From: CAWINX01 sp963702055
Lineage (GTDB): Bacteria; Actinomycetota; Thermoleophilia; Solirubrobacterales; 70-9
Length of the DNA stretch: 64,000 nucleotides
Assembly: GCA_963702055.1 (NCBI GenBank)
Contig: OY969702.1
Location: 1,240,001-1,304,000, forward strand
Reading direction: 5' to 3'
The first letter of the stretch is position 1; every line of letters starts with the position of its first letter. Of this stretch, positions 33,053 through 42,208 are shown one piece after another. A program made the translations under genes and the position numbers. The notes beneath the pieces are model-generated. The model did not search any database, had not been told where the DNA came from, and worked only from the letters and a program-made list of their open reading frames with translations.

Positions 33053-33736
33053 TCAGAGCACCAGGGCGACCCCCGCCGAGGCGGTGAGCTTCCACTCCCC
33101 GCCCTCGCGGACCAGTGGCAGGTTGTAGTACTTGCCCGCTCCGCTGCGGTAGACGACGAACGCCTGGGGGCCCTTGGAGCGGAAGCTCAGCACGTGGATC
33201 TTCGCCGCGGCGCGCAGGTAGGCCTCCGGTGCTTTGGCGAAGAGCACTGCCATCCCGGCGCCACACCCTCTTCCCACCGCGCGCGGTTGCTTCTTGACCA
33301 GCTGGGCGAATCTGTCCCGCAGGCTGGAGGAAAGGTAGGTGCACGCCGTGTCCCACCTTTTCGCCGCCTCGGCGTCGAGGAAGGCCTTGACGTCCCGTGT
33401 CGCCGCGATCCGCTCGGCGGCATCGGCCTCCACCCCGTAGGTCTGGATCGAGTTGTCGCCGTGCTTGACGGTGGGCACTCCGGGCGCCACGGCCTTGGTG
33501 CCCTGGTTGGGCAACGGGTTGGGATCGGTGGGGGCCGAGGCGGCCGCCGGCTTCTGCTGGGCGCCACCGCTTTGCTTGGAGGACTTCCGCTCCTTGTGGC
33601 CTTGGCTCTTCTGCGTCGTCGCGGTCGCGGTCGAGGGGGTGGCGGTCGTCGAGGTCGAGCCACTGCCCCCACCGCAGCCGGCGAGGACCGCAAGCAGGGC
33701 AAAGACGAGGAGGAGCGGGGCCGTGGTGAGTTTCAT
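33053..33736 (-). CDS. Putative lipoprotein, paralogue of 16321..16857
   Basis: A 227-aa protein. Its signal peptide ends in LAVLAGCGGGSG, a lipobox. A Ser/Thr/Lys-rich linker and an Ala/Pro segment follow. The C-terminal domain shares WDTACTYLSSSLRDRF, GRGCGAGMAVLFAKAPEAYL and VVYRSGAGKYYNLPLVREGG with the lipoprotein at 16321 (its WDKACSNLTSLS, GKGCAGG, FYRNSAGDVYRL). The ATG overlaps the stop of the upstream NHL gene (ATGA), so it is the last gene of the surface operon. Function unknown; probably anchored on the outer face of the membrane. Confidence 0.8.
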   Translation of the reverse strand: MKLTTAPLLLVFALLAVLAGCGGGSGSTSTTATPSTATATTQKSQGHKERKSSKQSGGAQQKPAAASAPTDPNPLPNQGTKAVAPGVPTVKHGDNSIQTYGVEADAAERIAATRDVKAFLDAEAAKRWDTACTYLSSSLRDRFAQLVKKQPRAVGRGCGAGMAVLFAKAPEAYLRAAAKIHVLSFRSKGPQAFVVYRSGAGKYYNLPLVREGGEWKLTASAGVALVL

Positions 33737-35202
33737 CGGCTCTTTCTGTGCCGCCGGTGACTGTGTCGGTGGCGTACGCGACGGTGATGGCGGTGGCGCC
33801 TCGCGTGATGGCGACGGCGACCCGCGCGGTGCCTGCGGCTCGCGCGGCGATGGGGCGCGATCGCCGGGGCCGGTTGGGAGTCGGGCGAAGACGACGCGTC
33901 CGGGAGTCCTTGATCTGGCGAGGCGCCGCCCTCGGCCTCGAACTCGGCGCTGACCGAGGTGGCCTGGTCCACCCTCACCGTGCAATCCCCGCTCCCATCG
34001 CACCCTCCCCCGCTCCAACCCGCGAAGCTGGAGCCGGGGCCGGGAGTCGCGGAGAGCGTCACCGCCGCCCCGGAGCGGATCTGCGTCTCACACGACGAGG
34101 TGCAATCGATCCCGCCAAGGTCGGAGGCGACCATCCCCGCGCCCGAGCCCGCGCTCGCGGTGGAAAGAGCGAAGGAGGCCGGCAGCGCGGTCGAGGTCGC
34201 CGCGCCGGGCGGGTAGGCGTAGATGCTCGCCTGCACGCTGATCCCCGAGCTGACGTAGACGCGGCCCTGCCTGGGGGTCGGGGAATTGTCGACCGCGAGG
34301 CCGGAAGGCCCGCCGTTGACCACGTTGTACTTGAGGCGGCCCTCGTAGAAGTCGTTCGGGGCGAAGACGTAGACGGCGGCCTGGGGATGCTCCGAGTACT
34401 GGGCTCCGAGAGTGTCGATCACGTAGACCTCGCCAGTGGCGTCGTCGACTGCCACCGCGGAGTGGTGCAGGTCGGCAAAGCCGCCCGGAGGGCCGGTGAT
34501 CTGCGCCACCGGGTGAACGATGTCGGTTGCCGGGTCATAGACCTTGACGGTGTCGGTGGAGGCGTCGGGGGCGTAGAGGTAACCCGCCGTGCCCGAGTAG
34601 CCCGAGACCGCGAGCCCGTAGCCGTCGCCGAGGGTTCCGGAGCCGATCTGGCCCAATGGCGTGCCCGAGGAGTCATAGGCGGCGATCGAGGTGCGATCGT
34701 CGACGTAGACGTAACCGCCGGTTGGGTCGGCCGCCACCCCGGTCGGATGGGTGGAATCGACCCCGACCCCGGCGATCGTCGGCCCCGCCGAGAAGTTGGG
34801 GTAGGGGCTGAACTCGACCACGTTTCGGTCGAGGTCGTTGACGTAGAGGTTGCCCGAGGAATCGATGGCCAGGGCGCAGGGACCGTCGAGGGGGTCGACG
34901 CCGGTCAGTTGGGTGAGGTAGCCGGTGGAGCCGTTCAAGGAGGAGCCGGCGTAGTTGGCGCCGGATTCGTAGAGATCGATCGCGTGGTGGTAGTAGTCGG
35001 AGACGTAGAAGCGCCCGGCACTGTCGACCGCGAGCCCGCAGGGTCCCTGGAAGTAGCCGCCCGGGGGCGGCGTGGCGGGGCTGGAGTGACCCAGGGTGGG
35101 CGTGAAGACGAAGAGCGGGTCGTCGAAGGCGCCCTGGGCCGCAGGGGCGACGAAGAGCGCGAGAAGCGACGCGCATATTGTCGCCAGCAGCCCTCGTCTC
35201 AT
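33733..35202 (-). CDS. Secreted NHL beta-propeller protein with InlB-like repeat and His/Arg tail
   Basis: A 489-aa exported protein. The start is ATG 35202, with AGGAGGGCAGG ahead and a signal peptide MRRGLLATICASLLALFVAP. Residues about 40-330 hold propeller blades (GPCGLAVDSAGRFYVSDYYH, GPCALAIDSSGNLYVNDLDR, HHSAVAVDDATGEVYVIDT). Then comes one divergent InlB B-repeat-like domain (VTLSATPGPGSSFAGWSGGG ... VRVDQATSVSAEFEA). The last 45 residues are His/Arg-rich. The start overlaps the stop of the DUF11-like gene, and the end overlaps the lipoprotein start. This gives a chain of overlapping genes for envelope proteins. Confidence 0.85.
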   Translation of the reverse strand: MRRGLLATICASLLALFVAPAAQGAFDDPLFVFTPTLGHSSPATPPPGGYFQGPCGLAVDSAGRFYVSDYYHHAIDLYESGANYAGSSLNGSTGYLTQLTGVDPLDGPCALAIDSSGNLYVNDLDRNVVEFSPYPNFSAGPTIAGVGVDSTHPTGVAADPTGGYVYVDDRTSIAAYDSSGTPLGQIGSGTLGDGYGLAVSGYSGTAGYLYAPDASTDTVKVYDPATDIVHPVAQITGPPGGFADLHHSAVAVDDATGEVYVIDTLGAQYSEHPQAAVYVFAPNDFYEGRLKYNVVNGGPSGLAVDNSPTPRQGRVYVSSGISVQASIYAYPPGAATSTALPASFALSTASAGSGAGMVASDLGGIDCTSSCETQIRSGAAVTLSATPGPGSSFAGWSGGGCDGSGDCTVRVDQATSVSAEFEAEGGASPDQGLPDASSSPDSQPAPAIAPHRRASRRHRAGRRRHHARRHRHHRRVRHRHSHRRHRKSR

Positions 35203-38200
35203 CGTCCTGCCCTCCTGTTGTGGCGCTTGCCGTGGCGGGAACTTCGGTGGTGGTGGCGCTTGTGATGGCGATGGCGCTTGCGCTTCGCCTTCTTGTGACA
35301 GCGCCCCCGCAGCGCCGTGTCGAAGATCACCCCGCGGTTGTTCTGGGCGAGCGCTTTGACCGATACCTGCGGCGGGGAGGCGCAGACGTTCGCCGAGTTG
35401 ACCAGCAGGCCCCGCCTGCCGCCGTAGAGGGTCATCACGAAGCGGTCGATCGGCGCGTCGGGCAAATCGGAGAAGGAGGTGCGCACCCCTCCCCCCGCGC
35501 CGAGCTGATCGCCCCCTCGGCGATGATCCGGATGGCGCCGGCATGGAGGTCTGCGACAAGGTCGGGCAGGGTGCGCCCGGGGGCGGTGCGCAGATACACG
35601 TTGCCGGTGAGCGGCTGGTCGAAGAGCGGCGTGTAGGCGGCGGCGTGGCCGTAGACCGAGTTCGCCGGGCAGCGCTCGGCGGCGAACTGGGCGACCGTGC
35701 AGATGCCGCGGATGTGCTGCTGGGCGATGAACATCTGATGGGGGACGACCACCGCGATCTCCTTCAGGTTGGAGTCCCCGGCGCCGCGGGTCTGGAAGGT
35801 GGCGGTCAGCTCGGGGTAGGCGTTTCGCTTGGTGCCGCCGCGCAGCGCGATGCCGAGCTTGGGCCGGAAGCCGAGGGTGAGGCAGTTGAGCAGCTGGAAG
35901 TGCTCGGTGAGCGTCGCCGTGCTGTCGTCGACCGAGGTGGCGAAGCTCGCCCCCGAGCCGGTCAGGGTCGAGGTGAGCTGGGAGGGCTCACAGCTGGAGG
36001 GGTTGTGGGCGAACTCGGGCCGATCCATGTAGATGCGGATGTCGCGCAGGTGCAGGGGGATGCCGTCGATGATGTGGGGGATCGGGTCCGAGGCCGAGGC
36101 GTCGAGGCGCAGCTGAGCGGTGTGAGGATCGACCTGGAAAGCCGAGCGCACGACGATCGCGCCAAGGTCGAAGGGGCCGACCTTGGCCGAGTTGATCGTC
36201 ACGAAGGAGAGTGGCGCGCCGTGGTAGGGGCCGGCGAGGTAGATCTTCCCCGGCGCGTAGGTGAGCGCGTCGCCGACGCCGTAGCCGCTCGAGGTGTGGC
36301 CGATCAGCGAGGCGTCGGGGCAGGAGGGGACCCTCGCCGCCAGGCCGGCTTCAGGGCAGTAGGGGATGCCGGCGATCTTGCCGGTGATCCCCTTCGGCAG
36401 CACCATCGAGAAGGAGGTGATCTCCTGCTCTTTGTCGGTGCGGCTGAGGCGCACGTAGTAGGGGGTGTAGGAGCCGACGTTGGCGTTGACTCCGCCGGCC
36501 AGCACCGTCGGGTCGAAGGGCGGGACGGCGCCGCTGGGGCAGGCGCCGCCGTCTGAGCCGGCGGTGATCTGCGAGTTGGAGGTGGAGTGCTTGGCGCCCG
36601 GGCCCGACCAGGGAGTGAGATCGATCGCCGTGGTCGTCGCCCCGCACAGCGACGGGGTGACGAGCGGGGCGCGCTGGCCGGTGCGGAAGTCGATGTCGAG
36701 GCCGGTGTAGGGGAGCTGGGGAAGGTCGGGGAAGGTGGCGGTGAGCTGTCCGGTGACGGGGTCGGCGACCAGCTCGCCGGCGACCTTGACCAGGATCCCC
36801 CGCGCGGGGGACTTGGCGACCAGGTAGACCGCGATCAGGGTGTCGAAGGGGTTCTCGGCCCCCGGCGCCGCGGTGTTCGGGTCATCGGGCTCGGCGAGGT
36901 AGATCGCCCCGTCGATCAGCTCGTCGAAGAGCGCGCTGCGCACGGTGAAGTCGCCGATCTTGGAGCCGTTGGGACAGCCGGCGCCCTGCGGGTTGAAGGG
37001 CGTCTCGGCCGCATACTGGGCGGGGGTGCAGCCGATCAGCCCCGCTCCCAGCGAGGGGTTGATCGTCACTCCGGAGGGAAGGTTCACCACGGCGGTGCGG
37101 GCCTGGGGGGGCAGCTGGGCGGCGGGGTCGGTGAGTTGGGCGTTGTCGTTGGAGAGGCGGAAGTTGAAGCCCGATGGCGAGGAGGCCTTGACGTCGGTGA
37201 GGAAGCCGGAGGCGATCGGGGCGAAGCCGAGGCTCTGGCAGCCGTCCTGGTCGACCGGCTGCCCGCCGGAGTCGCGGTTCAGCGCCCCCGCGGAGACCTG
37301 GCCGCTCTGCTGCCAGGCGTCGGCGGTGGCGGTGAAGGCGAGCGGGCCGCGGCAGGAGGTGGGCAGGGTGAGGTAGGCGAGCGGGCTCGCGTTGACGTTG
37401 AGGGGGTTCGCGACCGAGTGCCTGCACCAGGGGAAGCCCGGCTCCGCCTCGTCGAGGCAGTTGCCGCGCTCGCCGTCGTGGGAGGCGTTCCAGGGGATGC
37501 CCCAGATCGAGAAGTCGAGGCCGGTGAGGGCGAGGGAGCGCGAGACGCTGGAGGCGTCGAGAGAAAAGGTGTAGGAGTTGTCGGAGTCGGTGTGGACGTC
37601 GAGGTTGAAGACCAGCGGCGTCCCGAAGGGGGAGGCGCCGAGCTGGGCCGGGACGCCGGGCGGCGGGTCGAGGTTGAAGAGGCCGAAGCGGCTGGTGACG
37701 CCGCCGTTCATGCTCGAGCGCACCTCGATAGTGCCGACCTGGGTGTTGTCGGGGCAACTCTCCCCCGAGAGGCTCTGCTCGAAGGGGGAGGTTCGCGGGG
37801 TGTAGAAGTCCGACAGCGCGCAGCGGTCGAGGACCTTTGGGTTGAGCAGCAGGCCCGGCGGAAGGGAGAGGTTGAGGTCACGCAGGTTGCCGTCGGGGAC
37901 GGGGTCGCCGGGCTGTCCCTCGGAGTCGCCGCCGAGGTTGAAGCGAAGGCCGAGGTCGAGCTGGTAGGGGTGGGTGCCCGCGGTGACGGCGGGGGCGCCG
38001 CCGTCGGCGATCGCCGCGGCGGAGAAGCCGGCGGTCCCCGGGAGGAGGCCGAAGCCGTCGGTGGTGGTGAAGGCGCCGGCGGCCGAGGCGCTCCCCGAGT
38101 TGTTGGTCGCGACGAGGCGGAAGTCGTAGGTGGTGTCGGAGGCGAGGCCCGAGATCGCGGCGCGGGCGGCATGGTCGGCGTTGTCGGAACCGGCCGGGAC

Positions 38201-38443
38201 GGCGGTGGTCGAGGCGCAGGGGTGGGAGGCGCAGGGGCCGGCGCTGCCGTACTCGAAGTGATAGGTGGTCGCCTCGCCGCCGGGGTTGACCGTGCCGAGG
38301 AGCAGCGCGGAGACGCCCTGGATGTCGGTGGCGTCAGGTGAGGTGACGGTGGGTGCGGCAGCCCGGGCTGGAGTCGCGAAGAGGGCGAGCATCCCGACAA
38401 TCGCCACGCACAGGGCCACGGCTACGTGTGTTAGCCTAGGCAC
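35199..38443 (-). pseudogene. DUF11-like giant surface protein, apparent 1-nt frameshift near the 3' end
   Basis: About 1080 codons. The signal peptide (VPRLTHVAVALCVAIVGMLA) is followed by a fibronectin-like domain (ATTYHFEYG ... DTTYDFRLVATNNSG) and the same repeat set as 7049 and 42209 (CPDNTQVGTIEVRSSM, CPNGSKIGDFTV, PYHGAPLSFVTINSAKVGPF). Near 35490 the frame goes wrong: the first frame stops at 35435, while the homologous end (RTSFSDLPDAPIDRFVMTLY ... His/Arg tail) continues in another frame to 35199. One missing G in a G-run (plus-strand C-run 35485-35496) explains it. It may be a real mutation, phase variation or a sequencing error. Start GTG 38443 abuts the divergent antitoxin. Confidence 0.75.
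38432..38437 (+). promoter_or_regulatory. -10 box for leaderless vapB
   Basis: TAGCCT, 6 nt, ATG 38444. It is embedded in TGTGTTAGCCTAGGCACA, whose TGTG/CACA ends and CCTAGG core suggest an operator. Confidence 0.5.
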
Positions 38444-38683
38444 ATGCGTTTGCACATCAGTCTCGATGACGGATTGATCGCCGAGCTCGACCGGCGCGCC
38501 GGGCGCGGTCGGCGCAGCGCCTTCATCGCGCGGACGGTCGAGCGCGCGCTCGAGGACGAGCGGCGCTGGGAGGAGATCGAGGCCTCGCTGGGCGCCGTCG
38601 AGGATCGCGGCCACGAGTGGGACGGCGATCCGGCCGGCTGGGTCAGGGCCGGGCGCCGGGCGGACGAGCGGCGCCTCGGCTGA
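38444..38683 (+). CDS. vapB: VapB-type ribbon-helix-helix antitoxin
   Basis: A 79-aa antitoxin. The N-terminus MRLHISLDDGLIAELDRRAG is a ribbon-helix-helix DNA-binding start; the continuation SAFIARTVERALEDE completes the fold. The C-terminal acidic/Trp region (DRGHEWDGDPAGWV) should bind the toxin. It has a leaderless start and lies 9 nt upstream of the PIN toxin. The pair is lodged between two giant surface genes read the other way and shares its promoter gap with 35199..38443. Confidence 0.85.
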   Translation: MRLHISLDDGLIAELDRRAGRGRRSAFIARTVERALEDERRWEEIEASLGAVEDRGHEWDGDPAGWVRAGRRADERRLG

Positions 38684-38692
38684 GCGAGCGGC

Positions 38693-39082
38693 GTGGCGGA
38701 GCTGCTGCTCGACACGACGGTGCTGATCGACGCGCTCCGCGGCCGCGCGGCCGCCGAGCGACTGCGCGGGCTGCGCGGCGAAGGGCCGCCTCCGTACCTG
38801 TGCGCGGTCAACGTCGAGGAGGTTTGGCGAGGCGCAAGGCCAGACGAGGCGGAAGCCGTGGCCCGGCTGCTGGGAGCGTTGCGAATCGCGCCGCTGGGAC
38901 GCGCGGAGGGCGAGCGGGCCGGGCGCTGGCGCTCGCGGTTCGCGGCGGGCGGGATGACGCTCAGCCAGGCCGATTGCCTGATCGCCGCGGCGGCCCTCGG
39001 CGTCGGCGCCCGCCTGGCGACCGGGAACCCGCGCGACTTCCCGATGGAGGAACTCAAAGTCGAGCACTGGCCGGTCGGCTGA
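38693..39082 (+). CDS. vapC: VapC-type PIN-domain toxin
   Basis: A 129-aa PIN ribonuclease starting at GTG 38693. Catalytic acidic residues are visible in ELLLDTTVLIDAL (D7), AVNVEEVWRGA and GMTLSQADCLIAAAAL, and the ending LATGNPRDFP is typical of VapC. Its activity would be held back by the VapB-type antitoxin 9 nt upstream. It is convergent with the giant surface gene ending at 39094. Confidence 0.88.
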   Translation: MAELLLDTTVLIDALRGRAAAERLRGLRGEGPPPYLCAVNVEEVWRGARPDEAEAVARLLGALRIAPLGRAEGERAGRWRSRFAAGGMTLSQADCLIAAAALGVGARLATGNPRDFPMEELKVEHWPVG

Positions 39083-39093
39083 GTCGCGGCGGC

Positions 39094-41384
39094 TCATCGC
39101 CGCCCTCCACGCTTGTGCCGGCGCTTGTGGTGCCTTTTGTGCTTGTGCTTGTGCTTGGCGCGCTTCTTCTTGTGGTGCCTGCCGACGCAGCGCCCCTTGT
39201 GCTTCCTGGTCCCCTTCGGGCAGATCAGCCTGTAGTGGACCGCCGGGTTGCCGTGGCCGGAGAGCAGGGTGGTCAGGGTGGGGTCGATCGGCGGCGAGGG
39301 CAGCACCTGGCAGTCGTCGCCCTCGCAGGGGATCGGCGGCGAGGGGACCGGGAAGCCGCCTCCCGAGCGGGCGTCGTAGAGGTCGAGGGCGCCGGGGTCG
39401 GTTGAGATCAGCGAATCGTCGGTGATGAAGAAGGCGTCGGAGCCGTCGGCCGAGGCGTCGACGAAGACCGCGCCGGCGGCCGAGCGCCCCGAGGAGATCA
39501 GCGCGGCACAGCCGCTCGCCACAGCGCAGCCTCCCTCTCCCCCCGCCTCCCACTCGTAGACGTCGGAGATGCCGGCGCCCGTGCTGTGGTTTGCGTTGGT
39601 GTCGGTGAGGGCCAGGCTGTCGGCGGAGTCGAAGAAGACGCGCTTGCCGTCGGCGGAGAGGGCCCGGGGCTTGTAGATCTGGGTGGAGCCGGGGGCGCTG
39701 CCGTTGGCGATCGCGCCTGGGATCGAGGAGGGGCCGACAGGCCGCTCGTTGGTCGGGTTGCAGGAGACGCAGGTGAGCGGCGTGGCGGCGCTCGCGGCGT
39801 AGAGGTAGACCTCGGAGTCGGGGTTGCCCGTGCTCAGGTCGGTGTTGTCGTAGCCGCTGAGCAAGGCGCTCGAGACGAAGAGCAGCTCGTTGCCGTCGGA
39901 GGAGACCCGCGCGGTGCCGGTCGCCGGCGGGTAGTCGCCGGCGACGGTCGCGTCGGAGCCCGGCGCGATCTGCGCGGTCGACCCCGAGCGCCAGCGCTTC
40001 AGCCCCGAGCCGTCCTGGAAGTAGGCGGTGTCCCCCGAGGAGGAAGCGCCGAGCACGCCCAGCACGCCGCCGAAGGCGATCTCGGTGGCGTGGCCGCTGC
40101 CGTCGTCGTAGCGCCAGAGCTGGCCGGACTTGGTGAAGAAGGCGACCGAGCCGTCGGCGGAGGCGGCCTGGAAGCTCCCCCTCCCCCGGCATCCGAGTCG
40201 ACCTGCGCGGTCTGGTTGCCTTCACGCAGGTAGAGGTTGCCGCCGAGGGTGAAGTAGACGCGGTCGCCCGTCGTCGAGACCGCCCCGGACTGCGCGGCGA
40301 GGGCGGCGCCGGGAGTGGAGCCGTTGAGCAGGGCGAGGCCCGATCCCGATGACCACTCATAGAGGTTGGTCTGGGCCGGGTCGCAGCCGGAGCCCTGCGG
40401 GGCCTCGGTCGCGCCGGAAGTGAGCGCCGCGCAGCTGGAGAGGACGACGTGGCGCAGGTCGGGGGAGGCGCCGGCGAAGCGCAGGTCGAAGTAGGCGGGG
40501 CCGAGGTCGAGGTTGGCCGCCTCGGTGGCGCCGAGCAGCGCGGTGTAGTCGCCGGAGGAATCGTCGCGCAGGTAGTAGTCCTGGTAGCCGGGCGGGGCGT
40601 CGGTGCCGTCGAGGGGAGCGTTGCCGACCGTGCAGTGGCTCGGGCCGGAGGCGCAGTGGTCGCCGTTGAGCAGCAGGCCATGGGAGAGGTCGGGCGAGAA
40701 GAGCCGGTAGGGGACGCCGCCGTCTTTGCTCGAGTAGGCGATCGGGGCGGTGATGTTGGCGGTCGACCAGCCTCCGGAGGTGCGGGTTCCCAGGTACTGG
40801 TTCGCCAGGGGCCCTCCCAGCCCGTCGGCGAAGGAGGCGGTGGAGCCGTAGGTGACCGAGTCGCCGTCGGCGGCGGCCTGCAGCGCCCCGCCGCCGGAGA
40901 TGCCTCCCGGCGGGTCGATCTGGCCGCCGTTCTTGTCGATCGGGGAGACCATCTCCCAGCCGCGGCCGTCGGGCAGCAGCGGGCCGGGGGCCTTGGTGGT
41001 GAGGGCCTTGGTCGGGCCGGTGGCGCTGGTCGGGTTCTGCGCCACCACCCGGTAGCGATAGGTGGTGCCGGCGGCGAGCGAGGAGATCTGCTGGCTGACG
41101 GTGAGCGTGGCGTTGCCGAGGTTGGCCTCGCCGGAGGCGGGCGCGCGGGCGGCGCCGGCGAAGCCACCGCCGTTGGCCTGGTAGGCGGCCTCGGTCAGGT
41201 ACTCGAAGTGGTAAGTGGTGAAGCTGCCGTTGGGGTCGACGCGGGCGCTGAGCTTGGCCGAGTCCGAGCCAACCGCCGAGGAGAACTGGGCGGTGATGAT
41301 CGGCGGCCCCGCCGCTTGGGCTGAGGGGAGGGGGAAGACGAGACAAACGGCAATCAGGGCGCCCCATAAGGTGGCCCATCTCAT
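39094..41384 (-). pseudogene. Giant surface protein (fibronectin-like + PD40-like), apparent 1-nt frameshift
   Basis: The first part starts at ATG 41384 with a signal peptide (MRWATLWGALIAVCLVFPLP). It carries a fibronectin-like domain (FTTYHFEYLTEAAYQ ... TTYRYRVVAQNPTSA) and PD40-like repeats matching the giant NHL genes (WEMVSPIDKNGGQI, TTGDRVYFTLGGNLYLREG). Near 40177-40187 the frame shifts at a double G-run. The expected SFQAASADGSVAFFTKSG and following residues continue in another frame, with SADGKRVFFDSADSL and a Lys/His-rich tail, to the stop at 39094. One missing base restores the frame. It lacks the N-terminal NHL propeller and conserved leader of its paralogues. Confidence 0.75.
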
Positions 41385-41524
41385 GGCCCCTCAGCTCCAA
41401 GCGGGAAGGTGATGTCCTTGCCCGCCGCGAGGGGGAAATTGCCGGCCAGGGGGGGCGAATTGTGGTCGGCGCACGTCTTGATGGCGATATGGCGCAGCGA
41501 CGCGAAATCGCCGGGGGTGGCCGC

Positions 41525-41530
41525 TACGAT
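41525..41530 (+). promoter_or_regulatory. -10 box for leaderless small gene
   Basis: TACGAT, 6 nt, ATG 41537. Confidence 0.5.
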
Positions 41531-41536
41531 TGGCCG

Positions 41537-41749
41537 ATGGCAGAAAAAGCCCACGTCACCCTGAGCGGCGACATCGAGGGGGCCTATGTGGTCGTCGAGC
41601 GCGGCCCCGGTCCTGAGTTGCGGATCGTGCCCGACACCTCGTGGAAGGCGATGCTCAAGGGAACCGGCGAACGCGACGCGACCGCGGCGGAGATCGCCGC
41701 GATCGAGCGTGAGCACGGGCCATTTCTGCCACCCGACGGCGAAGGGTAG
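41537..41749 (+). CDS. Small hypothetical protein, first of a two-gene unit
   Basis: A 70-aa acidic protein (KAHVTLSGDIEGAYVVVERG at the start, then RDATAAEIAAIEREHGPF). It has a leaderless start with TACGAT 6 nt upstream. It ends 3 nt before the 127-aa gene on the same strand. Size, spacing and an acidic-then-basic gene order resemble a toxin-antitoxin pair, but I do not recognise either family. Confidence 0.6.
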   Translation: MAEKAHVTLSGDIEGAYVVVERGPGPELRIVPDTSWKAMLKGTGERDATAAEIAAIEREHGPFLPPDGEG

Positions 41750-41752
41750 ACG

Positions 41753-42136
41753 GTGGCCGTCAGAAGAGGCTATGCCGAGGTGTCGTTCAACGAGGACGCC
41801 TACGGGGAGGACATGCTGCGCTGTGGACGAAACGGCGCGGCCGTCTTGCGTGCAACGAGGCGCCGCTACGAAGACGAAGGAGTCGCGATCGCCTCCCTGC
41901 GGCGTTGCGAGGAAGAGGGAAGCAACGGAACCAGGCTGCCGGGTTGCTTCAAGGTCTACCTGCCGGCGCCAAACGGCAAGTTTGGGATGGTGCTGCGGTT
42001 CACGATCACCAAGAAGAGAGGTGGCAAGAAGGGAGCGGCCAAGCTGCGCTACCTCGCCTTCGGGGTGCGTCACCATCCGAAGGGCTCGCACGCTGAGACG
42101 GTGTACCAGGTCGCCCATCGCCGGCTGAACGGTTGA
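41753..42136 (+). CDS. Hypothetical basic protein, second of a two-gene unit
   Basis: A 127-aa basic protein from GTG 41753. It contains LPGCFKVYLPAPNGKFGMVL, then a Lys-rich loop (TKKRGGKKGAAKLRY) and the ending VYQVAHRRLNG. Short beta-rich basic proteins with such an ending can belong to the RelE/ParE-like toxin fold, but the resemblance is faint. It follows the 70-aa gene by 3 nt. A strong bidirectional terminator follows its stop. Confidence 0.6.
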   Translation: MAVRRGYAEVSFNEDAYGEDMLRCGRNGAAVLRATRRRYEDEGVAIASLRRCEEEGSNGTRLPGCFKVYLPAPNGKFGMVLRFTITKKRGGKKGAAKLRYLAFGVRHHPKGSHAETVYQVAHRRLNG

Positions 42137-42148
42137 GGGACGACAAAC

Positions 42149-42177
42149 AGCGCCGCCGCTGAACGAGCGGCGGCGCT
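42149..42177. terminator. Bidirectional terminator hairpin
   Basis: AGCGCCGCCGCT / loop GAACG / AGCGGCGGCGCT, then TTTG. It lies between the convergent gene ends at 42136 and 42209. Confidence 0.7.
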
Positions 42178-42208
42178 TTGGGCCTGTAACCACGGCAGTC
42201 CCTCGGCG

